Shown: positions 20,067 through 31,352, counted from the stretch's first letter. The stretch: DNA of 64,000 nt from Adiantum capillus-veneris (GCA_014529385.2 CM043969.1:31035446-31099445); one strand, 5' to 3'. A program made the numbers and translations. Notes: a model not told the origin generated them from the letters alone.

Positions 20067-21185
20067 GCATTGCATACGAAGGGTTAGGAAGGAAAACAAT
20101 GGCTGAAAAAGGAAGGTAACTTCCACGAAACCCACGATCAATGATTGTAATTAGTAAAGAAATGATTGGGTTATTACTGGTTGAAATAGGAAGGAAATGT
20201 TTGACCATCCTTAAGACAGCTTGTCTCAAGACACCTCTGATTCCTTGGAAATATTTTTACTCCAGGTAATGAGTAACGATGGAGATACCATCATGGAGGA
20301 GTCGGTTACCTCTGCACGTGTGGAGTCTTTACCCCGTGCTCGTTTATGTTAATGGATAGTACTTTTAAGTTTATCCTAGAGGAACTGCTCGGTTGTATGG
20401 GAAACTGGTTTTGGCGTATGGGCGCCCGGACTTTGGGTGAAGACTTTTTCCACCCCGGTTATATAAATAAGGAATGGGTGCCGTTTTTCACCCTTGTATA
20501 GGTGGTCTTGAGACAAGTTAGTACTGGTCAGTGATACCTTAAAATGACAGTACCTTGTCTTAAGTTTAAAGATGTCTGTTTTCTGAAAGAATGTCTTCAA
20601 TGCTGTTTTAAAAGGTTGCTTTAAGGAAATACAGTTGAAAAATTAAAAAAGGAATCATTATTTAAATTGTGGAAAGAATGTGGTAGTAATTAAACAACAA
20701 TAAAATCATGTGTGAGTGTGGGGTGGTAAGTGGGGATTGACTAAGGTTGTCAATCATGGACGGGTGGACCTGATTAGTCAGGTAACTATCCATTCCCACG
20801 CACTAAAACGTTTAGAAACTTCACTTGAACGAGGGATCCACCAGTGGCTGTGCCCTCACATATGTTAGAGGGAAAAAAGCATTGGCTAAGGAAACCTTAA
20901 TCTAAAGGATGAAGATTTAGGGACGGAAATTTTTTTTAGGGATCCCATTTCCACTGCGAGACAGGACTAGGTCTCTTCTAGGGCTATGAACCTAAACCAT
21001 TGCCAATGGTAAGGGTGAATTCCCTAGAATTTTTCTTGTTTAAAGGCTTTGACTTTAGTAGGCCTAGAGACCTGTCAAAGGTTCCATCCCGCTTTTGGTG
21101 TCGGCGGATTTGGAGATGTTACAAAGAGCTCCACCTACAATGAAAAACATATATGGTTAAAGAACATTGCAGAAAACTGCAGGTT
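20067..21185. other. non-coding, possibly TE-derived stretch
   Basis: No ORF with protein-like composition is visible on either strand. Near 20740-21120 there is GC-moderate sequence of the kind seen in LTR or leader regions, ending just before the AACCAGT-rich array. No terminal repeats were found. Confidence 0.45.
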
Positions 21186-22450
21186 TTTATTATCTTTGAA
21201 GAAAATTGTTACATTACTATAAACCAGTATTTTTATTTCAAACCAGTATGTTTTTTCACTTAATTGGTTAGGCAAACTAGTACATATGAACACATGTCCT
21301 TGGTACGTATCAGTGGTATATAAGTGTCAACCAGTTCAAATGTTCTTACTGCTGATGTAAACCAGTCTTTTCATTTAAAACCAGTATGTTATTTACCTAA
21401 CCAGTACATGTGAGCACTTAACCACGATGTATACCAATGAGAAATAAGTGTTAAAAAAAATGAACACATGTCCTTGGTACGTACCAGTGGTATATAAGTG
21501 TCAACCAGTTCAAATGTTCTTACTGCTAACGTAAACCAGTCTTTTCATTAAGAACCGGTATGTTATTTACCTAACCAGTACATGTGAGCATTTAACCATG
21601 ATGTATACCAGTGAGAAATAAGTGTTATAAAAAAATGAACACATATCCTTGGTACGTACCAGTGGTATATAAGTGTCAACCAGTTCAAATGTTCTTACTG
21701 ATGATGTAAATCAGCCTTTTCATTTAAAACCGGTATGTTATTTACCTAACCAGTACATGTAAGCACTTAACCACTATGTATACTAGTGAGAACTAAGTGT
21801 TAAAAAAAATTACTAGATATGTAAACCAGTATTTTCCTTTCAAACCGATATGTTTTTTACCTATCTGACATGACAAACAGTGCATGTGAACACTCGACCA
21901 GTACATGTGAACACTTAACCACGATGTATACCAGTGAGAAATAAGTGTTAAAATTTTTTCTTTGGTTATGTAAACCAGTTTTTTACCTAACTGGTATGAC
22001 AAATAGTACATGTGAACACTCGACCAAGATGTTTACTGGCATAAAACGTGTAAACGGTTTTAAATCTATTTACTGGTTATGTAAACCGGTATTGTAATAT
22101 CAAACCGCTATTAGTTTTTATATAGCTGGTTATGTAGTATGTCTACTATATACCACATATACACTTGACCGAGTTGTAAAGTACTGTGAAAATGTGTTAA
22201 CCACTTGAAATTAATTTACTCATTATATAGCCAGTCTTTTCATTTCAAATCGGCATTAGTAAGTGCATAATTAGTCAGGCTAACTAGTACATCTTTCACA
22301 TACCACATATATACACTTGACCAAGTTCTATACTAGTGGGGAAAAAGTGTTAACCAGGTAAAATTAATCTACTGGCTATGTAAACCAGTTTTTTCATTTA
22401 AAATCGGTATTAGTTATTACATAATTGTGGTTAGGTTAACCTAGCACAGA
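21186..22450. repeat. AACCAGT-rich tandem array, period about 175 bp
   Basis: The block GAACACATGTCCTTGGTACG recurs at 21288, 21462 and 21637 (with one substitution), spacings 174 and 175. Each unit carries several AACCAGT or AACCGGT heptamers and GTATACCAGTGAGAAATAAG. Beyond 21800 the copies become degenerate and shorter but the heptamers continue to about 22440. No coding potential. Confidence 0.88.
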
Positions 22451-22930
22451 GAACCTATCACAAACCTGCATATTGAATTCGCTACTAGTGCTAACTTGGA
22501 CTTGTCAATATTGGGGAGAAACTACCATGTGGAAGAGATGAGGCAAGGCTGCGAAGCAAGGAAGGGCATACTATGAACGCTATGCAGGTAGGAGCAGACT
22601 CGCAGAGTACAATCGCTAGGAAATTTGGGGTTTTTAATTTTAGTCCCGTTTGTTTATACTTATCATACACGTGTGAAAGTATGCGTCTGCAAACGTATGT
22701 TTCAGCAAACATACGCGTATGATGAAAGTATGTTTCCACTTATATTCTCCTTCACATCCAATATTTATCTACTCTTAATCTAGGACCAAATACAGATTCC
22801 CCTTATTTCCATTTATAACTTCCTTCATATCCGATTTCATATCTACTCTTATCAACCCAATTATAGTGAATATAGGTCATGAATGCAAATATTAGAAAAC
22901 AAAAATGGATATAGTGAAGCAAGCTATTAC
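22451..22930. other. non-coding stretch before the N-terminal gene fragment
   Basis: Nothing recognisable on either strand. If the minus-strand gene is a single unit, this is the 5' part of its large intron, starting with a GTAATAG donor-like sequence at 22930. Confidence 0.4.
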
Positions 22931-23664
22931 CTAAGATTGTTCAAGAAGATGCACAGGATGTTTGACATATGAATTTCTTCCAATACGCTTTCTGCACACA
23001 TCCTTCTTATTGGGTGAAACACGAGTGTTAGACATCCAAAAAGAGAAGATCAACTCTTTCTCATCAGGTGTTATGAAACCGCTATCCATGGGCTATCGAG
23101 AACACAAAGAGATTGGCAAATTTCCATCACCTGTTGCCCTCAACCGATTCTTTGCAGCTATGAAGTTCCTCTTGTGCAAATTTAGCAATTTAGATGCAAC
23201 TGAAACATTCACTTTTGAGGTAGATGTACACTCAACATTCATAAGCATTGTGGTGATGAACCTTTTAAGAAAGAGCTCCTGTCCTCTCTTTGGTAATTTG
23301 ATTGCATCTATTGTGTTGCGTATGGCTTCAACGAAGGTTGTTTGTGCCCTGGGCATTTCAAGGTCTCCAAGAGAAGGATGATTGACAAACTTGCACAAAA
23401 TATCTGAGCGTGATGCAACATCGAGGGCCTTTGTACGCCGATTGAAGAGCATAAAAAGGTCATTGCAAAGTCTTTGACGCTTGCATCATCAGCATCATTT
23501 TGATCATTATCTTCCTCACGTGCTTCGTGCTCAAGCTTGTTCTTAGCACGCTGATCCCTCTTTCTCCTAGCATAATATTCCTTAACCGCATCAACAACAT
23601 ACCTAGCACACAGTTCACAGTGAGACTGAGAGTAGTCACATACAGTGTGAGATTCTTGCTCCAT
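22931..23664 (-). pseudogene. N-terminal part of the same uncharacterised gene
   Basis: The minus-strand frame starts at the ATG at 23662-23664 with MEQESHTVCDYSQSHCELC, then a basic and acidic region (RRKRDQRAKNK, then EEDNDQNDADD). After a one-base shift in a T-run near 23463 it reads NRRTKALDVASRSDILCKF, LKRFITTMLMNVECTSTS, AAKNRLRATGDGNLPIS, then across a TAG (23093-23095) GFITPDEKELIFSFWMSNTR-VSPNKKDVCRKRIGR and YVKHPVHLLEQS. The VSPNKKD and HPVHLLEQ blocks belong, in my memory, at the start of the protein family whose C-terminal half is at 15480-17571, so the two pieces are probably one gene. The last codon is TAG followed by GTAATA, which looks like a mutated CAG-GTAATA exon end. Function unknown. 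Confidence 0.55.
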
Positions 23665-23824
23665 GCTAGAGAGGGAGAGATTGAGCGAGGTGATAGGCCT
23701 ACAGAGAGAAAGAGAAGTATATGACAGCAATAGATGTGTGATAGGCCTACAAAGTAAAACAGCAATCTTTGCTTCTACACAGAGTGTTAGAGAAAGACAG
23801 GAAAACGAGAGAGCGGGAAGACAA

Positions 23825-23978
23825 AGAGCTGGCTGACGTGCATAGTTAAGAGCTATAGATCCGTCTTCTATATTTGAAAAAGAGATGTGGAAATATTAAT
23901 GGTGTAAAGAGCTGACTGACGTGTATAGTTAAGAGGTACAGAGCCGTCTTTTATATTTAACAAAAGGCTGTGGAAATT
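23825..23978. repeat. 83-bp direct tandem duplication
   Basis: AGAGCTGGCTGACGTGCATA at 23825 and AGAGCTGACTGACGTGTATA at 23908 begin two copies of a 70-bp similar segment that ends GTGGAAAT. The copies lie upstream of the minus-strand N-terminal fragment, where its promoter would be, and each holds a TATATTT. Divergence is about 15 per cent by eye. Confidence 0.8.
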
Positions 23979-24038
23979 CTATATTTAATTAAAAATCTAT
24001 TCAAAAGAATATATCGAATTGAACTAATATAGATGGTT

Positions 24039-24872
24039 TTATGTACCGGTTATAAAACCTCTATCTGGGACAAGGTTTTTGGTCCACCTATTCATGCATC
24101 CACCCCTCAATACATTGATATTGTTTTCATTGAGAAAGACAAAGGTTTCATCTGCAAACCCTTTACCTGTTACATGTTTAGAGCCCAGACAAAGAGTTTG
24201 CAGGTGCCCATTTGTAGCCAGGGAATCCAAATAAGAATACAATGGGTGAGTTGCAATAGCAAAGAAGAGTGGGATGATAGGACAGTCTTGCCTAACAGAT
24301 CTTGCAATACTCACCTTTTCAAATAGTCTACCATTAATCACAATTCTAGAAAAGTCATGCCGTCCCAACAAATTAATGAAATTTCTTATTCTATTGCCAA
24401 ACCCCATCTTCTTTAGTACATTTTGGACAAAGTCCCACTACACTTTGTCAAAGGCCTAAACAAAATCAATTTGAAACATAACCATGTCCCGCTCAGAATT
24501 TATAGCATGCTTTGTACCCAACTGATTTGTAATTATATTGGTATATTTTATTTGTAAAAAATACATAGATAAGGAGTTTTAAAAATAGTCCTTGAATGCA
24601 CGTGATATACACAATTTATACTGACCCCCCCTCGAGGGTGCTATTCTGATAGAAATAGATTTAGCTAGCACTTTGTAAAGAATCCCCATGATGGTGATGG
24701 GCCTCAAATCAGCCGGAGTTTTAGGGAAGGTGTTCTTAGGGATCAGCTTTATGATTCCCTGCTTGAGGGTAGGATCCATGCATTGAGACATCCAAATCGT
24801 ATTCAACAATGGGCCCACTATTACTTTCAATTTTGACCAAAAGGATTGCATATTTCCTTTGATAGTCCACAA
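24039..24872 (-). pseudogene. LINE-2 reverse transcriptase, broken
   Basis: On the minus strand, LKQGIIKLIPKNTFPKTPAD, LRPITIMGILYKVLAKSIS, then after an interruption MGFGNRIRNFINLLGRHDF, RQDCPIIPLFFAIATHPLYS and GKGFADETFVFLNE. The active site reads F-A-D-E in place of F-A-D-D, so the second catalytic Asp is Glu. The segment between (24410-24578) contains AFDKV-like sequence with stops. Confidence 0.82.
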
Positions 24873-25212
24873 ATTCTAGGACATTTTTCATTTGGTAATT
24901 TGCTCAAAGCATATTCCACTTCTGCCTCATTCAGTGGATGCTCCAATCTGTTAGCATTTGCAATCTCAATGCATGGATTAACTGCACTCGAGAGAGAGTC
25001 AATAGAATTTATTCTTCAGAAGATACATCTGGGATTACATTAAGCAAAGCATTGTAATACTGAGTAGACATGTCCAGAATTTCAGTCCCCTTGGTTATAG
25101 GAGGCCCATCACCATTGTGAAGAATTGAAAAATTCTACATTTTCCTTTTGTATCTGAGTTTTTTATAAAAGGATTTTTGGATGAGTCTTTCCCATCTGCA
25201 ACCACCCATTAT

Positions 25213-25524
25213 CTACATAGATATCTCTATTTTTTTACATTGAGCCATTTTCCAATCCAAAATTACATCTCTAATAGGAGTTAGCTCTTGTATTTCCCTG
25301 TGACACAGTGCAGTAGACTTTTTACCAGTTTTTTCCTCTATGGCTTGCATTACCTTCTGACTACCCTTTAATGAAATCAACATACCAATAGTTCTAATAC
25401 AGTTTTGCATACTAGAGACTATACACAGCCAGGCAAAGAGAGGGTTGAAAACATATGCAGATTGAATAAGATCCAGGACATGTATCCTAAACAATTTGTG
25501 ATTAAGCAATGAATTATTGATCAT
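25213..25524 (-). pseudogene. LINE-2 endonuclease-RT linker
   Basis: The frame reads GMLISLKGSQKVMQAIEEKT and REIQELTPIRDVILDWKMAQ. This lies between the endonuclease and RT and fits the variable helical linker of ORF2. It is assigned mainly by position. Confidence 0.5.
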
Positions 25525-26150
25525 TAAGGGTTTAGAATGCCCTGCTACTTTTATATTTTGGATTTCAGTATCAATAAGCTATAAGAAAATTGGAAAAATG
25601 ATCAGACAGAGCAGTCCAACATCAACCTCCATTTTTTTTGAGTTTGGAAGCCAAGTAGATCCAACAAATTAGAGTCTATCTAATCTAGACTAGGATCTTT
25701 GGTGGGACAAGGAGTGAAAGGTACATCCTTCAGAGGGTCTAGAAGCAGCAGTCCAGGGAATGAGCTTGGCTTTGCAAAGTATCCCATTCAGAGCTTTCAA
25801 TAGCCAACATTACAGTAGATAAGGAAGTGGTTTGGTCTAAGGTTTGGACCATGTTAAAGTATCTTCCAAGCATACCTTGTGACCAAGTTAGTTGGGCAAG
25901 CCATCTCCACAACTCTATTCTAGATGCAGCATCATTAAGAGCATAAACATTAGTTATTTGCATTGTTCCCCATTGGGATTTCACTTGGAAGAGAGAGAAT
26001 CTCCCGGATTGATGGTCAAGGATCCATTGAGGTTTGAGAGAGTTTCTAATATATGTCAAAGTATTGTCCTTTTTCCCCACCAAGAAACAGACTGTATCCT
26101 TAAAAGTGCATTACATCCCCAGCTTTATCATGCAACTTATGCTCTTGACC
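25525..26150 (-). pseudogene. LINE-2 apurinic-type endonuclease, broken
   Basis: The minus-strand frame at 25739-26083 contains FSLFQVKSQWGTMQITNVYA and RIELWRWLAQL, the central part of the exonuclease-endonuclease-phosphatase fold that nicks target DNA for LINE insertion. Upstream and downstream catalytic blocks are scattered in other frames. Stops break the frame. Confidence 0.7.
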
Positions 26151-26259
26151 TAGATAGATATATGCCAATCAGAAGTCAACAACCAATTTTGAAAGACAAG
26201 CAGCCTAGAAGGGTGGCTGAGACCCTTAACATTGACGAATGCAATTTTCATGAGGATAA

Positions 26260-27540
26260 TTATTGAGGGGTGTCCATAACTAGCTGAGTGTCCTCATCAC
26301 TAGGACTATATGTCATTAGCACTTCAATATTTACATAGGAGGGGTTTGGAGATGAATTACTCTTAGTGACAAAGTGTTGCATGCTCACAGATTCAATAAC
26401 TACCAAAGTATCCGGGGAAGGTATGTATTGAAGGACATCAAACACATTAGGTAAGGTATATCCTGATATACCTGGTCTAGTCTCGAATTTTTTCTTTGAT
26501 AACTGGTATCCTTTAGAGTCAACCACTCGTTTACCCTTGTGTAGAGACCTTGGGTTCCTAGAAGAGGAGAGAGAGGAGTTTGCCTAGCTCCCTACATAAG
26601 GGGAGTTTTTACTCCTCTCAATCTGAAATGCAGCTTTAAACCTACCAGGAGGGACTGCATATTCAGGGGTAGCTGCCTGAGTAGGAGGGGGTGAAGGTCT
26701 CTCTATTGAATTTGAACCTGTTTTAAAAAACTCTGTTCTTTGGACACCAGGTGCTTGCTGCCAGGATAAGAGGGAATCAACTCAACTAAGACTTTAGCCA
26801 ATGAAGAGCAATTCTTGGAGAAATGGACCAGATTTCCATAATGATAGCATGATCTTGAGAGATTTCCCCACTTAAGGTAAATAACCAGCCTGCCTATAGA
26901 TCTTAATTCAATTTCCATAGTGTCAGGCATCTTCTTATCAATGTTCCACATAATACAAGCTCTCTTCATGTTGGGACAATTAATAGTGGTGGCAAATAGA
27001 ACCCTGCCTAAGGAGGTAGCCAAATCCTTGATACAAAGGCCACAAAAAAGTAGATAAGTCCACAAAATCAACCCATACTAGGCATTAAGACAACAATTCC
27101 TCCCTAATTTGCTTGACAGGCTGCCAAGGCAAAACATGAACAACTTGCCCACATAAGATAATTGTTGAGGTAGAATGAGAGGCTTTCTAATCCTCTCTAG
27201 AAAAAAACAGAACTTCATATAGTCCTGCTCCATCATAGAGAACCTTGTCTACTACTATTTTCTTAAAGCCCTGGTCCAAATAACCTGCTAGCTCATTTAG
27301 GGCCGAAAATTTGCTTGTGAAATATAGCACTATAGCACGACTCTTAAAAGCAAAAACTTGAGACATTATTGTTATGGCAGAGATGAAAACTTTATGTTGC
27401 CTTTTAACCTGAGGGTCTGATGTTAATGCCTCAGAAAGACAGGTGGTTAATTAAACTTCAGAGAGTGTTTCCTTCTCAATCATTATAGGTGGCATGGATG
27501 CTTCACTAGGATTCAAGAAAAACACAGTGGGTAAATCCAT
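26260..27540 (-). pseudogene. LINE-2 ORF1 (DUF4283-like domain and zinc knuckle)
   Basis: ORF1 appears to start at the ATG at 27538-27540 (MDLPTVFFLNPSEAS). Further on, AVYLDQGF-like and FKKIVVDKVLYDGAG segments and RLVIYLKWGNLSRSCYHYGN-LVHFSKNC follow, the last resembling a CCHC knuckle whose second Cys is Tyr. Plant L1 elements encode such an RNA-binding ORF1. The C-terminal part (26260-26700) is Ser/Pro-rich and unconserved. Several stops and frameshifts are present. Confidence 0.7.
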
Positions 27541-27871
27541 GGCTCAAACAAATCAAACGCGGACTTGATAGAAGACGGGCTGATGAGAGTGCTGGCGGAG
27601 GAAGTTGAAGCTCAGCAAGATGAGGCAACCTCCAAATCCGAACCCTGGTAGAAGACGATTGAGCTGAAGCTCAACAGAATGATGAGGCGACCTTAACCCA
27701 GCCCCGGTGGGATAACGAAGAAGCTCTACAATAGGATCCTCATTGTACTCTCAGAACCCTAACAGACGGGCATGACAGACCCTCGTCTCCTTCTCTTCTA
27801 CTCTCTCTCTCTCTCTCTCTCTCTCCTTCAACTTGCACATCTCTGTGCTCTTTCCAAGTGCTGACAGATGT
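27541..27871 (-). other. LINE-2 5' UTR-like region with (CT)n run
   Basis: Upstream of the ORF1 start on the minus strand, GC-richer sequence continues to about 27740, followed by a (CT)n/(GA)n run at about 27800-27828. It may hold the LINE internal promoter. No coding signal. Confidence 0.4.
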
Positions 27872-28256
27872 TGATTCCCAAAATACCCCTCAAATTTCAA
27901 AAATTCCCAGAGCACCCCCAATATTTTTTCATAAATTCCCAAAACGCCCTTCAATTTTTTTGAAATTTCCATTATTTTTGAAATACCCCCTGTTGTTAGA
28001 TTAAATAGAGAAAATTGTATTTTTTCATAAGAAGATTGATTGTCTATCAATACAAGATGATAAAACTAGAGTTTGAGTTGGTTATTAGGCTTCATCAGTT
28101 TTAAACATATAATTGCCTTTCTTGCGACGCAATTAAGAACTCAAAAATGAATCTCGATTAAAGAAAAAAAATATTTAAAAATCTTGAACAATCCAATCAA
28201 ATAAGATACAAGGGTATTTTGGGAATTTTTGAAATTTTAGGGGCATTTTGGGAGTT
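27872..28256. mobile_element. MITE-like element with inverted ends
   Basis: The left end TTCCCAAAATACCCCTCAAA with TTTCAAAAATTCCCA is matched, inverted, by GGGTATTTTGGGAATTTTTG with AAATTTTAGGGGCATTTTGG at 28211-28250. The interior has no ORF and includes AGAAGATTGATTGTCTATCA (about 28031). A second diverged copy lies at about 36355-36745. Size of about 385 bp, inverted ends, AT-rich and non-coding make it MITE-like; target duplications were not resolved. Confidence 0.6.
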
Positions 28257-28854
28257 TTCACAAATTAAAGAGGCATTTGGTACTAAATCCCAACTTTAGC
28301 GGGGGAAGGTGAGACCATTGTCTAAGCTGCCATGTCCCTGTTTCCCTTTTATTTTGCATTTCCTTAAACGTTTCACTCCTTCAAGCCGCAAGGCATAAAC
28401 CCAAGATACCCATTTTAAAAAATGAAAGAAAGATTGTACAAACATATTTATGTCAATGGTGATGTACGTTATTGATAAACTTTATAGAGATAAGATATGT
28501 TTCTCTCCTTTCAATAATATCTCTTTTCTCTTTATCCTCTTTCACTGAGTGAGACTTATATTCCACCCCTCTACTTATAAGTCTAAAAGGGAAATAATTG
28601 GGGTCTATCTCTAAATTATACACTTATCTAGCCTTTTGAGAACCCTCCTCTCCCCTACAATTATCTAGTACGATAAGTTTTCCATGGTTGATCTCCCGGA
28701 GGTAGAAGTTGTTTATGACATGAGAGGTCACAACTATAGGAGTTTGTACAAACATTGTATAATAACAACTATCAAAAGAATATAATACCTTAAAGACCTT
28801 ACACTTTCCTGCATCCTATGAATGTACCCACTAGAGGAGTATCTCTTCGCTCGC
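28257..28854. other. non-coding AT-rich stretch
   Basis: No coding frame or repeat was recognised between the MITE-like element and the left LTR of copia-3. Confidence 0.5.
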
Positions 28855-29044
28855 TGTTTCAATTAGGGTTGCAGAGAAACGCACACAGTTTGGAGAAGAT
28901 GAAGGAAGCTCAAGGCACACAATAGAGCATGTGTTACTTAGTGTGCAATGGAAAGATAGATAGCCCTAGAGTGATGGACGTATATACAATGCACGCGAGA
29001 AAAAAACTCTTAAAGAGGGAAAAAATGCCCCGGCGTCCTTACCA
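28855..29044 (-). repeat. 3' LTR of copia-3 (about 190 bp)
   Basis: The plus strand reads TGTTTCAATTAGGGTTGCAG through AAAAAATGCCCCGGCGTCCT to TTACCA, followed by a CCCCCC pyrimidine tract (the complement of the polypurine tract). It aligns with 33657-33846. It starts TGTTTC where the right LTR has TGTTGG. Confidence 0.8.
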
Positions 29045-29120
29045 TAATCCCCCCTGGAGTGATGCGGTGAACGAGAGCTGGCACATGACTAAAGGGAAGT
29101 GCCATGCCCTAAGAAGATGA

Positions 29121-29495
29121 TCAGTCCACAAAGGGGAGTAAGCCCAAAGCTTTGCGAAAAGCCTCAAGCTTCTCACAAGACAATGCCTTTGTGAAAAGAA
29201 TTTCAAGGTTGTCCTGTGTTGGCACATAAGCCAAGCTGATCTCTCGTGCTGAGAGCCTCTCCCTGACATAGTGGTAATGCACCTCAATGTGCGTTGTGCG
29301 AGCATGAAAAACTGTGTTCCTCGCAACTGCCAATGGGCTCTGACTGTCAGTGTAGATAGTGTTGGCAGTGTCTTGTCCAACACCCAAATCAGCCATAAGG
29401 CGTCTGAGCCATACACACTCAATCGTAGCTGTGAAGACTGCCCTATACTCAGCCTCACAACTCGAAGTGGCCACAGTAGGTTGCTTCTTGCTCAA
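29121..29495 (-). pseudogene. copia-3 RNase H
   Basis: SKKQPTVATSSCEAEYRAVF, YTDSQSPLAVARNTVFHART and HIEVHYHYVRERLSAREISL are standard copia RNase H blocks. It continues in the same frame from the upstream pol through a TGA at about 29496, replacing the Trp of the WxSKKQ motif. The domain ends at 29121, close to the left LTR. Confidence 0.9.
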
Positions 29496-31352
29496 TCATG
29501 ATATACATGAACTTCCAAGCATGAAACAACAACCACTTGTGGACACACGCGTGTCAAAACAACCAGCCCAATTTGAGTCCAAAAAAGCATGTAAGTCTGG
29601 CGGCAATGATCCCCCCTTGGGATAAAACAAGCCAAGATGTGAAGTGCCACTAAGGTAGCGGAAAGTCCTCTTGACAGCCTGCCAATGCTTAGACCCTGGG
29701 CTATGCATAAATCTGCTAACCTGTGAGACTGCAAACTGAATATCCGGCCTCGTGTGGCATACATAAATGAGGCAGCCAACAACAGTTTGGTAAAGAGTGA
29801 CATCAGCAGGATCGCCATCATGTAGACTCAACTTCAAACCTGTTTCCATGGGAGTGGCAGTAGGTTTGCAATCCTCAAGTCCAAACTTAAATAGCAATGT
29901 CTCTATGTAACTTTTCTGACACAAGGCAATACCACCATCACACTGCTTAAACTGTATACCCAAGTAATGATGCAACAGCCCCAAATATTTCATCTTGAAA
30001 GTGGCATTCAAATCAGCCTTAAATTCAGCAATATGTCTCTCATTTGGTCCAGTGATCAGCAAATCATCGTTATAAAGAACCACAATGAGAAGTACATCAC
30101 CCTCACGCTTTACATACAATGTGCTTTCTGTTGGACTGTTACGAAAGCCTCGTTTGACCAAATGAGTGTCAGCTTTCTCATACCAAGCACGAGGACATTG
30201 CTTCAACCCATACGAATCCTTCTTACATTTGCACACTTTGTCCTCTTGTCCTTTTATGACAAAACCGCGAGGCTGTGTTACATAAACTTCCTCAAATATG
30301 TCACCATTCAAGAAAGCAGTAACAATCTCTGATTGATGTACATCCCAACCAAAATGAGCTGCCAATGCATATAGAAAACGCACAGTAGTCATACGACAAG
30401 TGGGAGCAAAGGTCTCTTCATAATCTATGCCTTTTTGATATGCATAACCCTTTGCAACAAGTAGAGGCTTATGGCACTCGATCTCACCATCCGGCTTGCG
30501 TTTCAACTTGTAAACCCACTTCGTACCAATGGCCTTCTTGCCATGAGGCAAATCACATAAAGTCCATGTGTCATTTTCTATAAGTGCATCATATTCTGAT
30601 TGCATGGCAGCCATCCAATTTTTTGAATTATGTGCTTCATCAAAAGACAGAGGTTCCTCAACATCATGTAAGCTAGACACAGCCAAAGCATAATAATCTG
30701 ATGCATAAGATGCATAGCGAGAGCCTGAACGAGTACGACTAGACAAAGGTCCATCCAATTTACTGTCACGCAAAGTGTGCATCAACCATTTTGGCATACC
30801 TCTACCCTGCTCATTTTCAGCCCTTTCCTCATTAAGTACATCATGTACATCTGCATCAGTAATAGGCTGATCTGTAACATTTTCAGAAGCCCCCATAGGC
30901 TCTACATTTGCCTCATTGGAAATTACATTCGTATTTCCACCACTGAAAAGAGGCAACAAAGTGTCATAAATGTCCTGTGAGCTTACATTATTGTCTCTAG
31001 TACATGACAGCAAGGGGTGATCAGAATCTTCCACAAACACTACATCCCGTGAAACCAGAATATGCTTTGTTTGTGGATGATATAACCTGTAACCTTTTCT
31101 TTCAGCACTATAACCAACAAAAACACATTTGACAGCCTTATCATCCAATTTTCTACACTGTGTTTGTGGCACCAAAGCATATGCCAAACAACCAAAAACA
31201 CACATGTGCTCAATAGAAGGCTTTCTATCATGCCATGCTTCATTTGGAGTAATAGATTGAAAAGCTTTCGTAGGACACCTGTTAAGTACATAAGTGGCAC
31301 ACATGATGGCCTCAAGCCAAAAAGAATGCGGCAAAGCTTGACTTTTGACCAT
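29496..31352 (-). pseudogene. copia-3 integrase C-terminus, linker and RT
   Basis: This 618-codon open stretch reads integrase C-terminal sequence (SFWLEAIMCATYVLNRCPTK, FGCLAYALVPQTQ, KCVFVGYSAERKGYRLY), an acidic linker, then RT: GTKWVYKLKRKPDGEIECHK, AKGYAYQKGIDYEETFAPT, SYGLKQCPRAWYEK and the active site LYNDDLLITG. The active site has Asn at the variable x of YxDD and keeps both Asp residues. The open frame begins at an internal Met after the stop that follows the NGVAERKNRSLMEMA region, so it is not a natural gene start. Confidence 0.9.

Larger units (their letters stand above)
24030..27541 (-). mobile_element. second LINE (L1-type), minus strand, lacking its 3' part
   Basis: On the minus strand, ORF1 (27540 to about 26260) and ORF2 endonuclease (about 26150-25530), linker and RT (24872-24039) are recognisable in order. 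The copy ends at about 24030, shortly after the RT active-site region, so the RT thumb, zf-RVT domain, 3' UTR and poly(A) are missing. LINEs are usually 5'-truncated, so loss of the 3' end points to later deletion or rearrangement. Frames are broken throughout. Confidence 0.85.
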
